Below, piece after piece: positions 1 through 11,874 of a stretch of DNA of 64,000 bases. The position numbers were made by a program, and so were the translations under genes. The stretch covers positions 9,684,001 to 9,748,000 of the forward strand of contig CM067527.1 of NCBI GenBank assembly GCA_034509925.1, given 5' to 3'. The stretch's first letter is position 1; the number at the start of each line of letters is the position of its first letter. Below the pieces are notes generated by a model. The model was given only the letters and a program-made list of their open reading frames with translations, was not told the origin of the DNA and searched no databases. Source of the DNA: Hirudinaria manillensis. Taxonomy: Eukaryota; Annelida; Clitellata; Hirudinida; Hirudinidae.

Positions 1-119
1 GGCAGTTCCGATCAGGACAAGCAATCGACCAAATCGTCCAGCCGTATTTGCCATTAGTTAAAACCAATAAAGATATCCTTACGTTAATTAATTCATCAGA
101 CCCCGGGTTACAACAATAG

Positions 120-2265
120 GAATATTTATGAGGTTTGTTGGACCTCTGACCATTTCTCCTGCCATTATGCTCGTTGGACATTCGTTGTTCCAAGTTGCTT
201 CTGAAAAAGCTGCAACTAACTGGCTTCTTTCTCTTTCGTGAGTCTACACATATTTCATGAAAAATGACAATAATTTGATTTAAAATAATTTAAGAACAAC
301 TAACGTTTCAGAACCAGTTTGTTGATCCTGTTCTTTGCTCTTTACTTGGACCGAGTTAAAATACCTTGCTGTTTTTATTCGAAGAAATCATGCAGAGTTC
401 TTAAGTTCAACATCTTCACTTTATTCTCTGTATGTTATTGAAAAACATTTCTTAACTTGATATTGAGTTATTAAACAGATTACTTATCAACATAAGTAAA
501 AGTTATACTTTTTAAAATTGTTATTTTGAAAGTAAAAGAAGTTATATTTAGAGATAAAATTTAGTGATAATGATTAGTTTATATTCAGTCAACGGTGTAC
601 ACGATTGAGTTAAAATAATTTTAAGCTTATTTTTAATAGGTGATTCTTGCATTAGGGTGTATTTGGATAATATGCCTCATGCTTACTGTGACCAACGTGG
701 TACCAGATGATAAAAAACACTGGGCTTACCATATCAGGACTGATACCAAAATGGACGTATTGGAAAGGTCGAGTTGGTTCAGGATTCCTTATCCGAGTGA
801 GTCAATTTTGAGTTGTTTGTTTATGTAATCATTTGATTATTCCTTGAGATTTTATATATTGGGCTGTTGAAGCAAAGGAACATTAAGTCATCTTATAATA
901 ATTAAGTCCTCTTATAATAGTTAAGTAAAATATAATTAAGTAACTACATGAAACCCTTTCTCAACTAATTGTCTGGTAATTATTACTTACTCATACATCA
1001 AAGGTTAATTATTAAACAATACTAAATTGTAATTATGAATCTTTATTGGCACCATCAACAAATTCGGTGCTTTGGCTGCAATTATTCCTGATCCCATTAT
1101 CGGAGGAATATATCTCCTCATGTTTGGTGATTAATTAAGTACTAATTATTTACCAGTATATAATTAATATTTTATTAAGCGTAATTTAATCCGACTTCAT
1201 TAAAATTTAAATAATTGTTATTAGGTGATTAATGAAGATATATTAAAATAAATATTTCATTTTAAATGCATAGGTATGATCGTAGCTATTGGAGCATCCA
1301 ATTTGCAACTGGTGGATTTAAATTCTCCCAGGAATCTCACAATTTTGGGATTTTCTATCTTCGTAGGCCTCTCCCTTCCATTATGGATTCAAAATCATCC
1401 TGGATTCATTCGATTAGGTATCCTAACATAAATAATTTTTCATAAAACATGTAGTTTTTTACAATTTCAAAGAGTATTTTAGAAATAAATTAATATCAGA
1501 AAACAGTCTTATCTTAGAATTGATATTAGTTTTTATAAAGTTGAATTTATAAATGCAATTTCATTTGAATGGACAAGTTATATTAAATTACGACAATATT
1601 CATTGGCAGGGAATGAAACATTGGAACAATTAGTCACTGTTCTTTTGAGTACAAGTATGTTTGTTGGTGCAATTATTGCTGTTATCCTTGACAACACAGT
1701 CAGAGGTTAGAAGTTAATATTATTGAATAATATTTAACCGTTTTATTTGGCAGTCATATTTATATTTATAGTTTTATAATATTTAGTATTTTAAAGTGTA
1801 TTTCACATTCGTATTCATAAATATTCGTTCACATATCTATATATCGGTAATACTGAATGGTTAAAGTAAATCATAGTTAATCGTATCGACAATCATAGCT
1901 TAATGCAGTCCTGAGGCAGCGGTGAGTTTTTTTAAACAATCCCTTAACTTTTAGGGACACCGGAAGAGAGAGGTTTAATGAAATGGAAAGGAACGAATTT
2001 ATCTAGTTTATCCGTTCAAATCAGCAACGCGGACACAAATATCGATCTGGAATCAAACATCCAATCTGTTGACATCAAATTGGATAAAAAAGAGGCAACG
2101 AAAGAACGATGTGATCGTAATGCGGGGTCTCGAAATAATATCCGTGCAGACGTTTACGACTTGCCTTTGATCATGAACTTCATTAGGAGACACGAAGTTT
2201 TCACCTACGTTCCAATTTCTCCAACGTTTCGTGGTTATTCGTTTCCAAGACGAAGATGTTGTTGA
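120..2265 (+). CDS. SLC23-like nucleobase/ascorbate transporter, 3' portion, core exons missing
   Basis: Multi-pass membrane permease of the NAT/NCS2 (SLC23) family; relatives move ascorbate or nucleobases with sodium. Exons I can place: 120-237 ([13 protein letters not shown]), 312-429, 640-796 ([15 protein letters not shown], then [10 protein letters not shown] and SSWFRIPYP), about 1062-1126 ([18 protein letters not shown]), 1274-1417 ([12 protein letters not shown]), 1610-1705 ([17 protein letters not shown]) and 1955-2265 (GTPEERGL; ends near [13 protein letters not shown] before a short RRRCC tail). The order and motifs match SLC23A1/2 C-terminal halves. Between 796 and 1062 the family normally encodes roughly 100 residues including the NAT signature helix; no such sequence is present, and the exon at 1062 has no clear AG acceptor. 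It is a pseudogene, a very divergent copy or an assembly gap. The 5' half lies outside the window. Confidence 0.8.
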
Positions 2266-3306
2266 GAATCCTGACCAGATGGACTTGGTCGAAGTGCAAA
2301 ATTGAAATATTAATGATTAATGTAAAAAATAATCACACAAATAACATATGTAATTTATAGGCTTTTGACATTTATTTCGATATTTGTATTTACTTTTTGC
2401 CTCATCGTAAATTTCATCTCATCATGATATCAGCTGTAAATGTTCTTAGATTTGGTGGAATATCTCAAGTATTAGAATATTTAATAATTGAATAATTTAA
2501 CTAATCTTACAGAAATCTATCAATTAATCCATATTATATAGTTATGTTATATGGTTGTAGTGTTAAAGCGTTATAAAATAATAAAATTAGTGAATTACAA
2601 ATTCCTAATTTCTACGTAGCAATCATCAAGACTTATATCCCAAGTTCCAATTTGTTGATTTGATTCTAATGGTCAATAAAACATAATTTTCCAGATTGCA
2701 CTTTCAGATACTTTCAGGGTAACGAAGACTGGAAAATATTATTTATTAATGAATACGTTGGCATGTATGCCTTAAATGCTCACTTTTGTGCTGCAATTCT
2801 AAAAAAGATCTTTTTTAGTGAATGTTATTATTGACAAATTAAATGAAAATAATAAGTAAATAGATTATATTATATTATATTTGATAAAATTATTAATCAT
2901 GTTATATTTTAAACACCAGCCTATGATAATATTTAACATCGATTTTCATTAGCCTCTGCAATTTCCTAAGACCCTATCTTGCAGCGTCATCTCTGCCTGC
3001 GACGAAATTTAACTAACCTTGACTTGATCGTGTCTGAAAAAATAATAAACACAAATACAGTGATTTTAATGTCAATTTCGTTCGATATTCACGATTATTC
3101 ATTCACGCAATATTGACAAAACTAAGGGTGTAGATTCAATTGTAGCAGATTCAATTGAATTGGCATTCATCATGTTTCATGTTCAGCTTTTCAATTTATA
3201 GATGTTTAAAATGATTTATTACATCTGTATTATCAATGGCAAATCGTTGGTGAAATTTCAAAAGGTAAAAAGGTGACAACGAACAAGTTCAGTAGCGTCT
3301 CCAAAG
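2266..3306. other. Intergenic, nothing recognised
   Basis: AT-rich sequence with no splice-compatible coding stretch or repeat I could identify. Confidence 0.5.
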
Positions 3307-3906
3307 ATGAAGCCTGTTTGTGTTATCTTGTTTGCAATTTGCATTTTCGTCTTCTTAGGTATGTCTTGATAGACCCTTTACAGCTTATTACTGCATAACA
3401 AAATTCGTATACCTAACTCATGTATGAGAATAACGTGTTTGATATTTTTTTGCATAAGGACTTACTGATGGAAGATTTGGACAATTTTGTAACCGGGTGG
3501 GTTTTTTTAATAATTAAATTATAATAATTCAATTTTTTTTTTTAAAGAGATTTTAAAAAATCTGTAAAAAAAAAAAAGAATAAATTCAATTTTTTTTTTA
3601 AACAATTATTAACGTTATCGTTTTAGACTCTTCCATGTTATTATCCATTTACGTGTTACTCCGGTGTGTGCCGTAAGTACACATGTTTTATTTTGTACTT
3701 CTACAGAAGTTTTTTCTCTCTGGATATTCTTATTAATCATAAATTACATGAAACAAATGATAAGTGTACTATAAGAAATATATCAAAGTATATCAAAGAA
3801 TATCTAAACACGACGAGCGGATGGATGGATGGATGGATGGATGGATGGAAATAAATCTCGACTTGATTTTAGTTAATTGTTTGCAGTGGCCGATTGGGGA
3901 AAATGA
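3307..3906 (+). CDS. Small secreted cysteine-rich peptide, 51 aa, four exons
   Basis: Not assigned to a family. Proposed exons are 3307-3358, 3459-3496, 3627-3672 and 3887-3906, all with GT-AG introns; together they give 156 nt and one open frame. Exon 1 is a clear signal peptide (MKPVCVILFAICIFVFLG). The mature part is about 33 residues with four cysteines spaced C-x5-C-x5-C-x4-C in exons 2 and 3, with a P-C-x2-P-F-x-C-x3-x-C look that recalls EB-type or knottin-like modules; the last exon adds only six residues. Two disulfides are likely. Role unknown: such peptides can be antimicrobial, signalling or venom-like, and nothing here decides. An (ATGG)n tract lies in the last intron. Confidence 0.5.
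3820..3849. repeat. (ATGG)n microsatellite
   Basis: Seven or so tandem ATGG units inside the last intron of the cysteine peptide gene; a shorter run of the same unit recurs near 4088-4105. Confidence 0.9.
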
Positions 3907-5401
3907 TGGGATTCTCTGATCGCATGGATCAACGTCCTCAAATTTTAATTGCAATTTGGAAATTGATTCTTATTAAATAAAAATTGGGTTAAATTAAATT
4001 AACGTTTTTTAAATCAACGTTAAAATTTTTGAAATGCTTCTGACTTTAAATGATTTTCGAGGAGCCTTATGATCACTTACTATTGCTTGGATGGATGGAT
4101 GGATGAACGGAAAGAAAGATGAATTTCAAGTTGAAGAAATAAGAAAACAAGAAAACTTCTTTTGCAAATAAAAAAAAAAAATAATCAAATCAAATCAAAT
4201 CTGCCCACGTGCGAAAGAAAGATAAGAGAGGCGCACGCGGGTCGTCCAGAATAAGTCATAGACTCCCAAATACTCCCAAATACTTGCATATTTGCACGCG
4301 TCATTAAAATGAAGGCCTTAAGAAATAAAAGATTAACTTAATCCTTCAACTAAGCTGAGGGATTTATAATATTCAGTACATAATTTCTTTTGTTTCGTTT
4401 GGGGATCATCTGTCTGGATTAAGAAAAAAAATAACAAATACTTTAAAAAGGTAAGTAAATGAATATTAATTGATTAATTATATGCGATCAGTTAAATTTA
4501 TTGTATTTATCTTTTTTTTTTAAATACATAAAAAATATACATCTAATTCTCAGTGTGATTTGGCGTCTTCCAAACTTCAACAACCGTTAATTTATTCCAG
4601 AAACGGTAAAATTGATAATTTATGTTGTATTTTGGAAAAACTCCCCTTTCAAATTCAGTTTATTATCAGGATTGACACAATTAATCCCCTCATAAATATT
4701 TAGTTCAGCAAAATAACCAGTCTTAAGTTGCATCTAATTTTTATCAAAATAATAAATAGTTTTTTTTATATTTCTTAAAACAATTTAATTTTTTAATGTG
4801 TATCATTTGTCATATGTGGTTATGATACAACGACTTTAAAACATATTGCTTTATTTGAAATAATAATAATATCAGTCAAAATGCCAAAAATAAATAAAAT
4901 ATTGATGGATAAGCAACGAATAATAATGATGATTTTATATCTAATTATTTCCCTGGATAAATTTTTATGAATTTAAAACAAATCCGCAAATCATTTTATT
5001 CGTCAAGTACCGAATCGAGATTCGACTTTGTACCGAATCAAAACTATTAACTTCCAAAGCCATTTTGGTCGCCCTACTTGGTTTAAACAAAGGACTCATT
5101 ATTCAGAACAGCGTTCTTTGTGTGGCGTCAAATCATTTACAGGATTATTTAAATCTTTAAACTTCATTTCAAGTCACGACATCAATTTAAAAATTAAATG
5201 AAAAAAAAATAAAAAATTGAATGAATAAAGCATAAACATAAAAAAAATGTTTGACATTCTTCATCCTGCATTGATGTAAAAATTGTAATTGAAATTTATT
5301 TAAACCTGTTGAAAGCACCAGAATTTGACAATTAAGTTATTTTTAAGTGAGTTTTCAGACGTGTTTCTTTCTAATTGCTAGGAATCTGATGTGAAAAGAA
5401 A
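3907..5401. other. Intergenic, AT-rich
   Basis: No gene recognised. A short GC-richer patch (about 4200-4260) has no coding signal. The rest is A/T runs. Confidence 0.5.
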
Positions 5402-8400
5402 ATGAAGAGAATCTTTCCCCTTTTTCTGATGCTTGCATTTTTTTCCCACTGCGGCTGTGAAGGTTTTTCCTTTAATGAAAATTATAAAAATTATATATTT
5501 ATCAATTATATATTTCTGTTACGTTATAAATCATATCATAATAATAATAAAATATATAAAAAAAAGTTGTTAGATTATGATTTAATTACATACCAAGATT
5601 GCAACATTTATAATGTTATATCTGTTAACAATTCAATGTTAAAACCAAGGAAATTACAATTTTATTTTGTTTTTGAAGATTTTATCCTCACAGACTTTAA
5701 CAGAAAGGAATTCGTCCAAATTGGACAAGACTTTAGCATTTATAAAGAATATGTCATGGCACCTGAAACAACTGATGCCATAAGAAACCTAAACGCAGGA
5801 AGATTTGAAAAGAACATAACTTTGTATTGGATCAACGATAAACAACTTGTTCAGACCAGAAAATTTGGAATAGATGGAGTTTTACAAGAAAGTAAAACCA
5901 TTGACCTTAAAAGTAAGATGTCGTCATTTTTAACAATGAATCTGCTTTTTGTTAATGTCCCGGGAAAAAGATAAATTTCGTGGAGACACTTAGATTTTTT
6001 TTTAATAATTCTTACGGCTCTCCTTGATAAAGAGATTGCGACGATACGCATTGAATTACGCATACTTCACACATCACGATTAAATTTATTTATTTTTTTT
6101 TTATAAATTAATAACACAAAATAAGGCTAAAATGAAATACTTACACTTAAATGACAATATATAAAAAATATTAATTACAAATTATTGCATTTTACCAGAA
6201 ACCCAAATAATCAGTTTCGACATGTCGTCTGATTACAGAAAATTATTTTTTTCCAATAACGATGGAATTTATCAATTCAATGTTGAAACCAGCGAAACAA
6301 CTGAAGTCCTCGAAAAGAAATTTATTACTGCACTGTCGATCCACTACGAAAAGAAGTGAATATTAAATGTCTGCTATAAAATTTGATCGGTTGATATTAT
6401 GTTAATAATTATACAAATTAAGTATTAAATACCTTTTTTTTTAAATTTGAGTTTATTAAGGTATCAAAGCAAATAGAACAAATGAAAGATCAAATAGCAA
6501 ATTAAACATGTACAATATTAAACAAATAATTATGTACATACCGCAATGAAACAAATGAACTTAAAAAAACATCAGAATAACCTCATAGGGTCATACCATC
6601 AAATAACTTATTATTTATAATTAATTCTGCTTAAATAAGCTAATTGTTTTATTGTCTATTACCAATGAAATGTAAATCCTTAAATGTAAATTTAATTTTG
6701 TAATATTTATTTTAAATAAATGCAATTTTAAATCAACCGACAATTCAGACTCCTTTATTATTCGGACTGCCAAACTGGAAGAAGTTTCCTTGTGACTAGG
6801 GATCTTGAAAAGATGGAGGATATTGAAAAAGTTCAACTCAACTTGTGTTTCAAAGGAATCATTTACGATGTAGAAAGTAAGCAAAAGATGTTATAAAATA
6901 TTCGACAATATCGTTTTTTCAATCATAGTGGCAGCTATGGTTATGATGATCAATTGATACGTTTCAATAGATACAAGCATAATTATAAATGATATATGTA
7001 CATGGAGGTGCATAATTAATTTTCTTTTGGTAAGCTACTAGACGATTTCTTAATATTTAAAAATTATTTAATTCTTTTTACAGCCGGCATTTTATTCGCT
7101 TATACTAAAAATGAAATTTATGAGAAAACACCAAAAGCCAATGTAATGGAGTTGAGATATTTTCGTTCTCAGGCTCTCATTTCATCGATGGCGGCAGGAT
7201 TTAAATATTTATTTTTTGTGGATTTTCAACAAACGTTAGGATTTGAACATTTTATTTAAAATTAATTTTACTTTTAAATAAATTTAAGTTCGTAATACTG
7301 ACTTTTAATTAATGCAATTAAATTATTCCGTTGTTTTTATGTTTAATATTAATTGATTAAAAGAGTTGCCGCTAATAATGTAAACAAATTACTTATTGAT
7401 TTTATTTCTTCAGTAGAAATGATATCTACAAACTGCCAAAAGTTCCTAAACCAATAGAAATGGTTCTAGAAATAACATACGACATTCCACCTCATATCGT
7501 CAATACAGAAGGTTATTAAAATTTATTAAATTGTATTGCTGATGCTAGCCAACCTTACTGCAGTGTTAGTAATATTATAGCTACTGTAAATAATTTATAA
7601 ATGGTATATATAATATAGATTAGCGTAAATAATGTATTGTAATAACCCGGGGTCCTCAAACTAATTATAGAAGGACAGGTTTATTGAAAGTTGTCAGATG
7701 GCTTGGAAGATGCACGATGCTTCAAAAGTCTAAGTCTTGAAATCTGCTGTTCTCTAATTCTCGCTCTACTTTCCGAGATAAATCCATTTGTCAAGGTACA
7801 CAACCAAAGAGTCTGAATAGCAATTAATTATTTAATTATAAAATTATATTGCCGCTAAATTTAATTAATTACTAAATTAATTAATCAGCAATATAATTTC
7901 AATTAATCTTCAATTATCTGGATCCAGGGATCCAACACTGCCCCCTCCTTAAATCTGTTCGTCCCGAACAGACATCTATTCCCATTTTCATTTTTACTCT
8001 AGGAATAGGATCCGATCTTCCAACAATCTCATGGCTGCAAATCCCAGATCCATTTGCTTTGCCATCTTCTGGGATTTCTGTTTCCCCCCTTTTACTTCTG
8101 CGTCCCGCAAGTTTCAGTCGCGGAACATCGCCATTTCTATGCTCAACCTCCTGCTCCACCATGGCGCCAGATCTCAGACTCTCTAAAGGATCACCTGCTC
8201 CACTCTCAATGCTAGGCATTGTCTCGAAATCCCGAGCACTCCCTTCTGTGATCGAAACATCTGCAGGCTCCACTGACTTAGCTGATTCGATGGGCTCCGC
8301 TGGTAGATCCGCGGACACCCCCGAAGACTCCACAGTTCCAATTGATCTCAAGGGCTTCGCCGGCAAATCCACGTGACTCATCAGTAACTCCTCGGGCTGC

Positions 8401-11357
8401 ACCAACAACTCCACATGATCCACCGGCAATCCCACAGGCTCCTCCGAAAGTTCCACTTGCTCCACTAAAACCTCTTTGAGCTCTCTGGGCCCTGCTGACG
8501 ACTCGACCTGATCTGGTAACTCTATGGGCTCCAACGTCGAGTTCTCTAAGTCTGCCATCACGCACAGAGTTTCTGGAGACACGCACGCATTGTGGTTGGA
8601 TGTGCCTTCTAATGACTCCATCCCAATGCTGCCAGAAACGGTACTTGGAACATCAGAACTCTTCTCAGCAGAGTTTCCACCAGAAACCAAAGAGGCATCC
8701 TGACGCGGAACCGCTGTGCCTTTCAAATCGCCCCTAATACTCCTAATACACTCCCTCAAATCCTCTGCTAATTCTCTCAGCAACTTACGATATTCAGACT
8801 CGAATTCGTATTCCTCCGGGTCATGGCCATTCTCTGTCAGCCATGCCCCAAGTCGTTCTCGTATCTCAGCTCTCGTGCCTTTGCAGTCCAGGCCACGATC
8901 TCTCAATTCTTGTCTCAATCGAGGCACGTACAATTCATCCAAGTACTTCGGCATCCTTCACTTTTCAACTAAACAAGCTTCTACCTTAGTTACTTTTGGA
9001 CACCCTTTAACTCTAAATCCAACTCCTGACACCAATGTAATAACCCGGGGTCCTCAAACTAATTATAGAAGGACAGGTTTATTGAAAGTTGTCAGATGGC
9101 TTGGAAGATGCACGATGCTTCAAAAGTCTAAGTCTTGAAATCTGCTGTTCTCTAATTCTCGCTCTACTTTCCGAGATAAATCCATTTGTCAAGGTACACA
9201 ACCAAAGAGTCTGAATAGCAATTAATTATTTAATTATAAAATTATATTGCCGCTAAATTTAATTAATTACTAAATTAATTAATCAGCAATATAATTTCAA
9301 TTAATCTTCAATTATCTGGATCCAGGGATCCAACAGTATAAATAACGTATAAATGGTATAAATAACATGATTACCTTATTTATCTTTGGTATGTTAGCAG
9401 TACGAGTACGTTTATAATAGTTTGAAACATATATAATATATGACAAATAATTTCTCCAGATGGTTTAATAGTGTTGTCTGTAGCCGATCAAAAACTCTTG
9501 AAACTAAACAGAAATTACGGAGTCGAAAATGAAATTTCAATTGAATTGGAAAAGAAGAAGAAGATAAGATCCTTGAAATACAAAAGAAGTCCAAGTTCAG
9601 AAAAATTATTTTGGATTCACCATCACAATGCCGGAGTTATTGTGTCGGTTGAAATAAAAAATAATAAAGATATCGTCAAAAAGAATATTGCCTTCGAAAG
9701 TAATCATCTCTTGTTATTGCAGCAGCACTCTGTGGGATGTTGCTAGATTTACGACTGCTATTATTTAAAAAAAAAATTATAGTTGGTCTTATGTATGTGA
9801 ATGGAACCAATGATAAGTTAAGTATTCTATACACATGTGTTCACTAGAACTTTAGTGTCATAATTTATTTCAATTATCATTATTTTTATGTTTATAACCG
9901 ATACCATTTTCTTTTAATATAGTCCCAAGAGGTATGGATCTGATGGAAATAGAAACTGATGATTCTGATGACGACAACCTCTTCCTAGCTTACGGTAATG
10001 CTATTTACTTTGGAAAGATAAGCGATTCAAGCGTCAAGGATCTGGCAGAAGTGGATTCAACCGTGTATAGCATGAGAAAAATACCAAATGAAAAGTAAAC
10101 AATCTGATGATTATATCATGTGGCAAAATAATTACATTCCATTGTAAAGAGACAACTTTCAAAATATAATATTGTCATAAGACGTTATTACATTTATTCA
10201 TTAATACATTTAATAACGAAAACTTAAACAACATAACAGGATCTTGATAATTTCTGGATGCACAGAAACAAAAGGGGAAATAACAAATTTAAACTTCGAA
10301 CATGAAACTGAATTAAATTCATATACATTAAAGACATGCATTCAAAAACTGGACGTGGACAGAGAAAGTAAGCAACTGTAGATTTATATTCAATATTTTC
10401 AATATTTTCATTAACATTAACATGCAAAACCAATTCTATCGATGTCAAATGTTGTTGCCGAACAATGGCTACTGGATATTCGTTAATGTTTTAAAAGTAT
10501 GTTGAGATCAGCTTAGGCGGTTTTAAGTGGCATGAACAAAAAGGTGAAAGAATAATGAAAATTAATGAATCAAATAAATAAAATATAATAATAAAAATAT
10601 TACATATTTTAAGGAATTATTTTTGGTTCTTCTTCAAATGCGATATATTACGTTGTCGATGGATCCAATAAGATGGTTAAACTTTGTTCTGCTAAGGACG
10701 CCGTAAGTCTTGTAGTTGGCAACGAAAATGTTTATTTTACCGCAGATAGTGACAAGTGAGCCTTACTTGTTGCTTTGTGAATAATGACGTAATATTAATT
10801 ATTTTAATGACATTATTAAACATTTTTCTAAGGATTTATTAGGGTTATTAAATATATTAGTATGCCTAATAAATGCAAATATTGTAAGTAATTATTTCGT
10901 TTTCGTAACAAAATACTCGCTTTATTTGGATTTGAAGACATTCTGGAAAGAAATTATTCAGAATAAAAAAGTGGCAGGCCAAGAAATCCGATGACCTCTT
11001 GACCGAGCAAAGGAGTCCTGCTTTAGTGGCGTTCATTAAAGGTTTATTAATTTATTATTTATTAATATTACAAGTTGTTTGTTGATTGTTGAGACATCAC
11101 ATGTGTATGGAAAATAAATTTATACAAAACCTGAAAAATAAATTGAATCTTCAATAGAATTGTAGTTAACGGTAGGTTATAATTACGTTTAAAGGCGTGT
11201 TTTATTTATTTTAATTTTTCTTATAGATATTCCGGAAATGAATGAAAAGCCTAATTCGATGCCAAAGTGTTCCAAATGTTCAAAGATTGAAAATTCATTA
11301 ATACTTCCTGTTTTCTTAATAATGCTTGTTTTAGAAACATTGATAAATCACTTCTAA
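5402..11357 (+). CDS. G1: two-module propeller-like surface protein, 568 aa, 12 exons
   Basis: Founding example of the cluster family; function unknown. Exons: 5402-5462, 5694-5912, 6199-6355, 6749-6876, 7084-7234, 7414-7511, 9460-9699, 9923-10094, 10240-10367, 10614-10755, 10962-11041, 11227-11357. They sum to 1707 nt without a stop. Exon 1 is a signal peptide (MKRIFPLFLMLAFFSHCGCEG). Exons 2-6 and 7-11 are two copies of the same cassette, recognised by FFSNNDGIYQF, LYYSDC, ILFAYTKNEIY, then ILIISGC, IIFGSSSNAIYYV and SPALVAFIKG. The last exon has two nearby Cys and a hydrophobic tail (SLILPVFLIMLVLETLINHF) like a GPI signal or membrane anchor. Intron phases follow the family pattern 1-1-2-1-2-1, repeated. 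Intron 6 carries a complete LTR retrotransposon in antisense. A 190-codon reading through intron 1 is a chance opening in AT-rich DNA. Confidence 0.75.
7638..7937 (-). repeat. Copy A 3' LTR
   Basis: TG..CA LTR. Read on the minus strand it holds a large AT-rich inverted repeat (7843-7897, arms ATTATATTGC / GCAATATAAT) and an AATAAA polyadenylation signal in TTTCAATAAACCTGACC. Confidence 0.9.
7914..8954 (-). CDS. SAP-domain protein of the LTR element, 346 aa
   Basis: The only ORF of copy A and intact. Residues about 6-40 (LYVPRLRQELRDRGLDCKG, then AEIRERLGAWL) match the SAP helix-turn-helix fold, known for binding AT-rich DNA and found at the N-terminus of some retroelement Gag proteins. The middle (about 130-240) is a degenerate acidic repeat built on ELP/EEL/VEL/PAEP units, the C-terminal 70 residues are basic. 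No CCHC zinc knuckle and no recognisable Gag capsid core are present. The start is the first ATG after the primer-binding site; the stop lies 24 bp inside the 3' LTR. Likely a Gag-like or chromatin-tethering protein; that is inference. Confidence 0.75.
   Translation of the reverse strand: MPKYLDELYVPRLRQELRDRGLDCKGTRAEIRERLGAWLTENGHDPEEYEFESEYRKLLRELAEDLRECIRSIRGDLKGTAVPRQDASLVSGGNSAEKSSDVPSTVSGSIGMESLEGTSNHNACVSPETLCVMADLENSTLEPIELPDQVESSAGPRELKEVLVEQVELSEEPVGLPVDHVELLVQPEELLMSHVDLPAKPLRSIGTVESSGVSADLPAEPIESAKSVEPADVSITEGSARDFETMPSIESGAGDPLESLRSGAMVEQEVEHRNGDVPRLKLAGRRSKRGETEIPEDGKANGSGICSHEIVGRSDPIPRVKMKMGIDVCSGRTDLRRGQCWIPGSR
7954..7972. repeat. 19-bp perfect palindrome before the purine tract
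   Basis: TCTGTTCG-TCC-CGAACAGA: 8-bp arms around 3 bases, a few bases from the purine tract and inside the ORF. The same palindrome is present in copies D (38788-38806) and E (43164-43182). Confidence 0.85.
9036..9335 (-). repeat. Copy A 5' LTR
   Basis: Same 300 bp as the 3' LTR. The primer-binding site abuts it at about 9018-9034. Confidence 0.9.
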
Positions 11358-11874
11358 TCAAATCTTGACGTTTACTGCTTTTATGACTAATAATGGTTAT
11401 GGGATAATTTGTTAAATAGTTAAAAAGCTTATTAAAAAATTTTGGAAGCTTAGTGATGCACTTTTAATAAAATGGAATTAATATCTTGGTTCATAACGGC
11501 TTATGGGGCGCATGAGAAGTGCGGTTTTTGTAGACTATGTTTCAAGGTGCGGGCATTGTTTCGACCAAGGACAATGCAAGGACGGAGATTAGCATTTTCA
11601 AATGTGTAAAAATTGGGGAAAAAAGAGGAATCATTTTTGAAAGAGTATTTCTCCTATAGCATTGAATGATAGAGACTTTTCTATTGTACATAAAAGCGAA
11701 TTCTAGGTTGTCAAATTTAGCACAAGTTTTAATTCAGATAGCACTTTCTATAAACTGCAACTAGGATTAGGATGGAGCTGTTATCAGCTACAGGCGATAT
11801 GTCTATATACTATAAAGAGAAATTACACTTCAGTTGGCATAATACAAAGCTTTATTGCAATATTTTATTTTTAG
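11358..11874. other. Between G1 and G2; missing 5' exons of G2 not found
   Basis: I looked here for a signal-peptide exon and for the first two cassette exons expected upstream of G2 and saw none. Confidence 0.5.

Larger units (their letters stand above)
7638..9335 (-). mobile_element. SAP-ORF LTR retrotransposon, copy A (complete)
   Basis: 1698-bp element in intron 6 of G1, antisense to it. Two LTRs (7638-7937 and 9036-9335, 300 bp each) appear identical base for base, and GTAT is duplicated on both sides (7634-7637, 9336-9339), so the insertion is recent. On the minus strand the order is LTR, primer-binding site (TGGTGTCAGGAGTTGGAT, one mismatch to the 3' end of animal tRNA-Leu), one ORF, purine tract AAGGAGGGGGCAG, LTR. 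The 4-bp duplication, TG..CA ends and tRNA-Leu primer fit Ty3/gypsy-type elements. There is no protease, reverse transcriptase, RNase H or integrase, so it must depend on an autonomous partner. Confidence 0.9.

Noticed and set aside
95-120. ACCCCGGGTTACAACA resembles the LTR end GACCCCGGGTTATTACA
   Set aside because: No further LTR sequence upstream; the match is too short to call a retroelement remnant.
3800-4110. Regularly repeated ATGG units considered as a possible array
   Set aside because: Simple tetranucleotide microsatellite with no spacers, so not CRISPR-like.
5463-5693. Continuous ORF through G1 intron 1
   Set aside because: AT-rich Asn/Tyr/Lys composition unlike the family, and good GT and AG sites bound it in the expected phase.
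8059-9138. Plus-strand ORFs within copy A
   Set aside because: Antisense shadows of the intact minus-strand SAP ORF.
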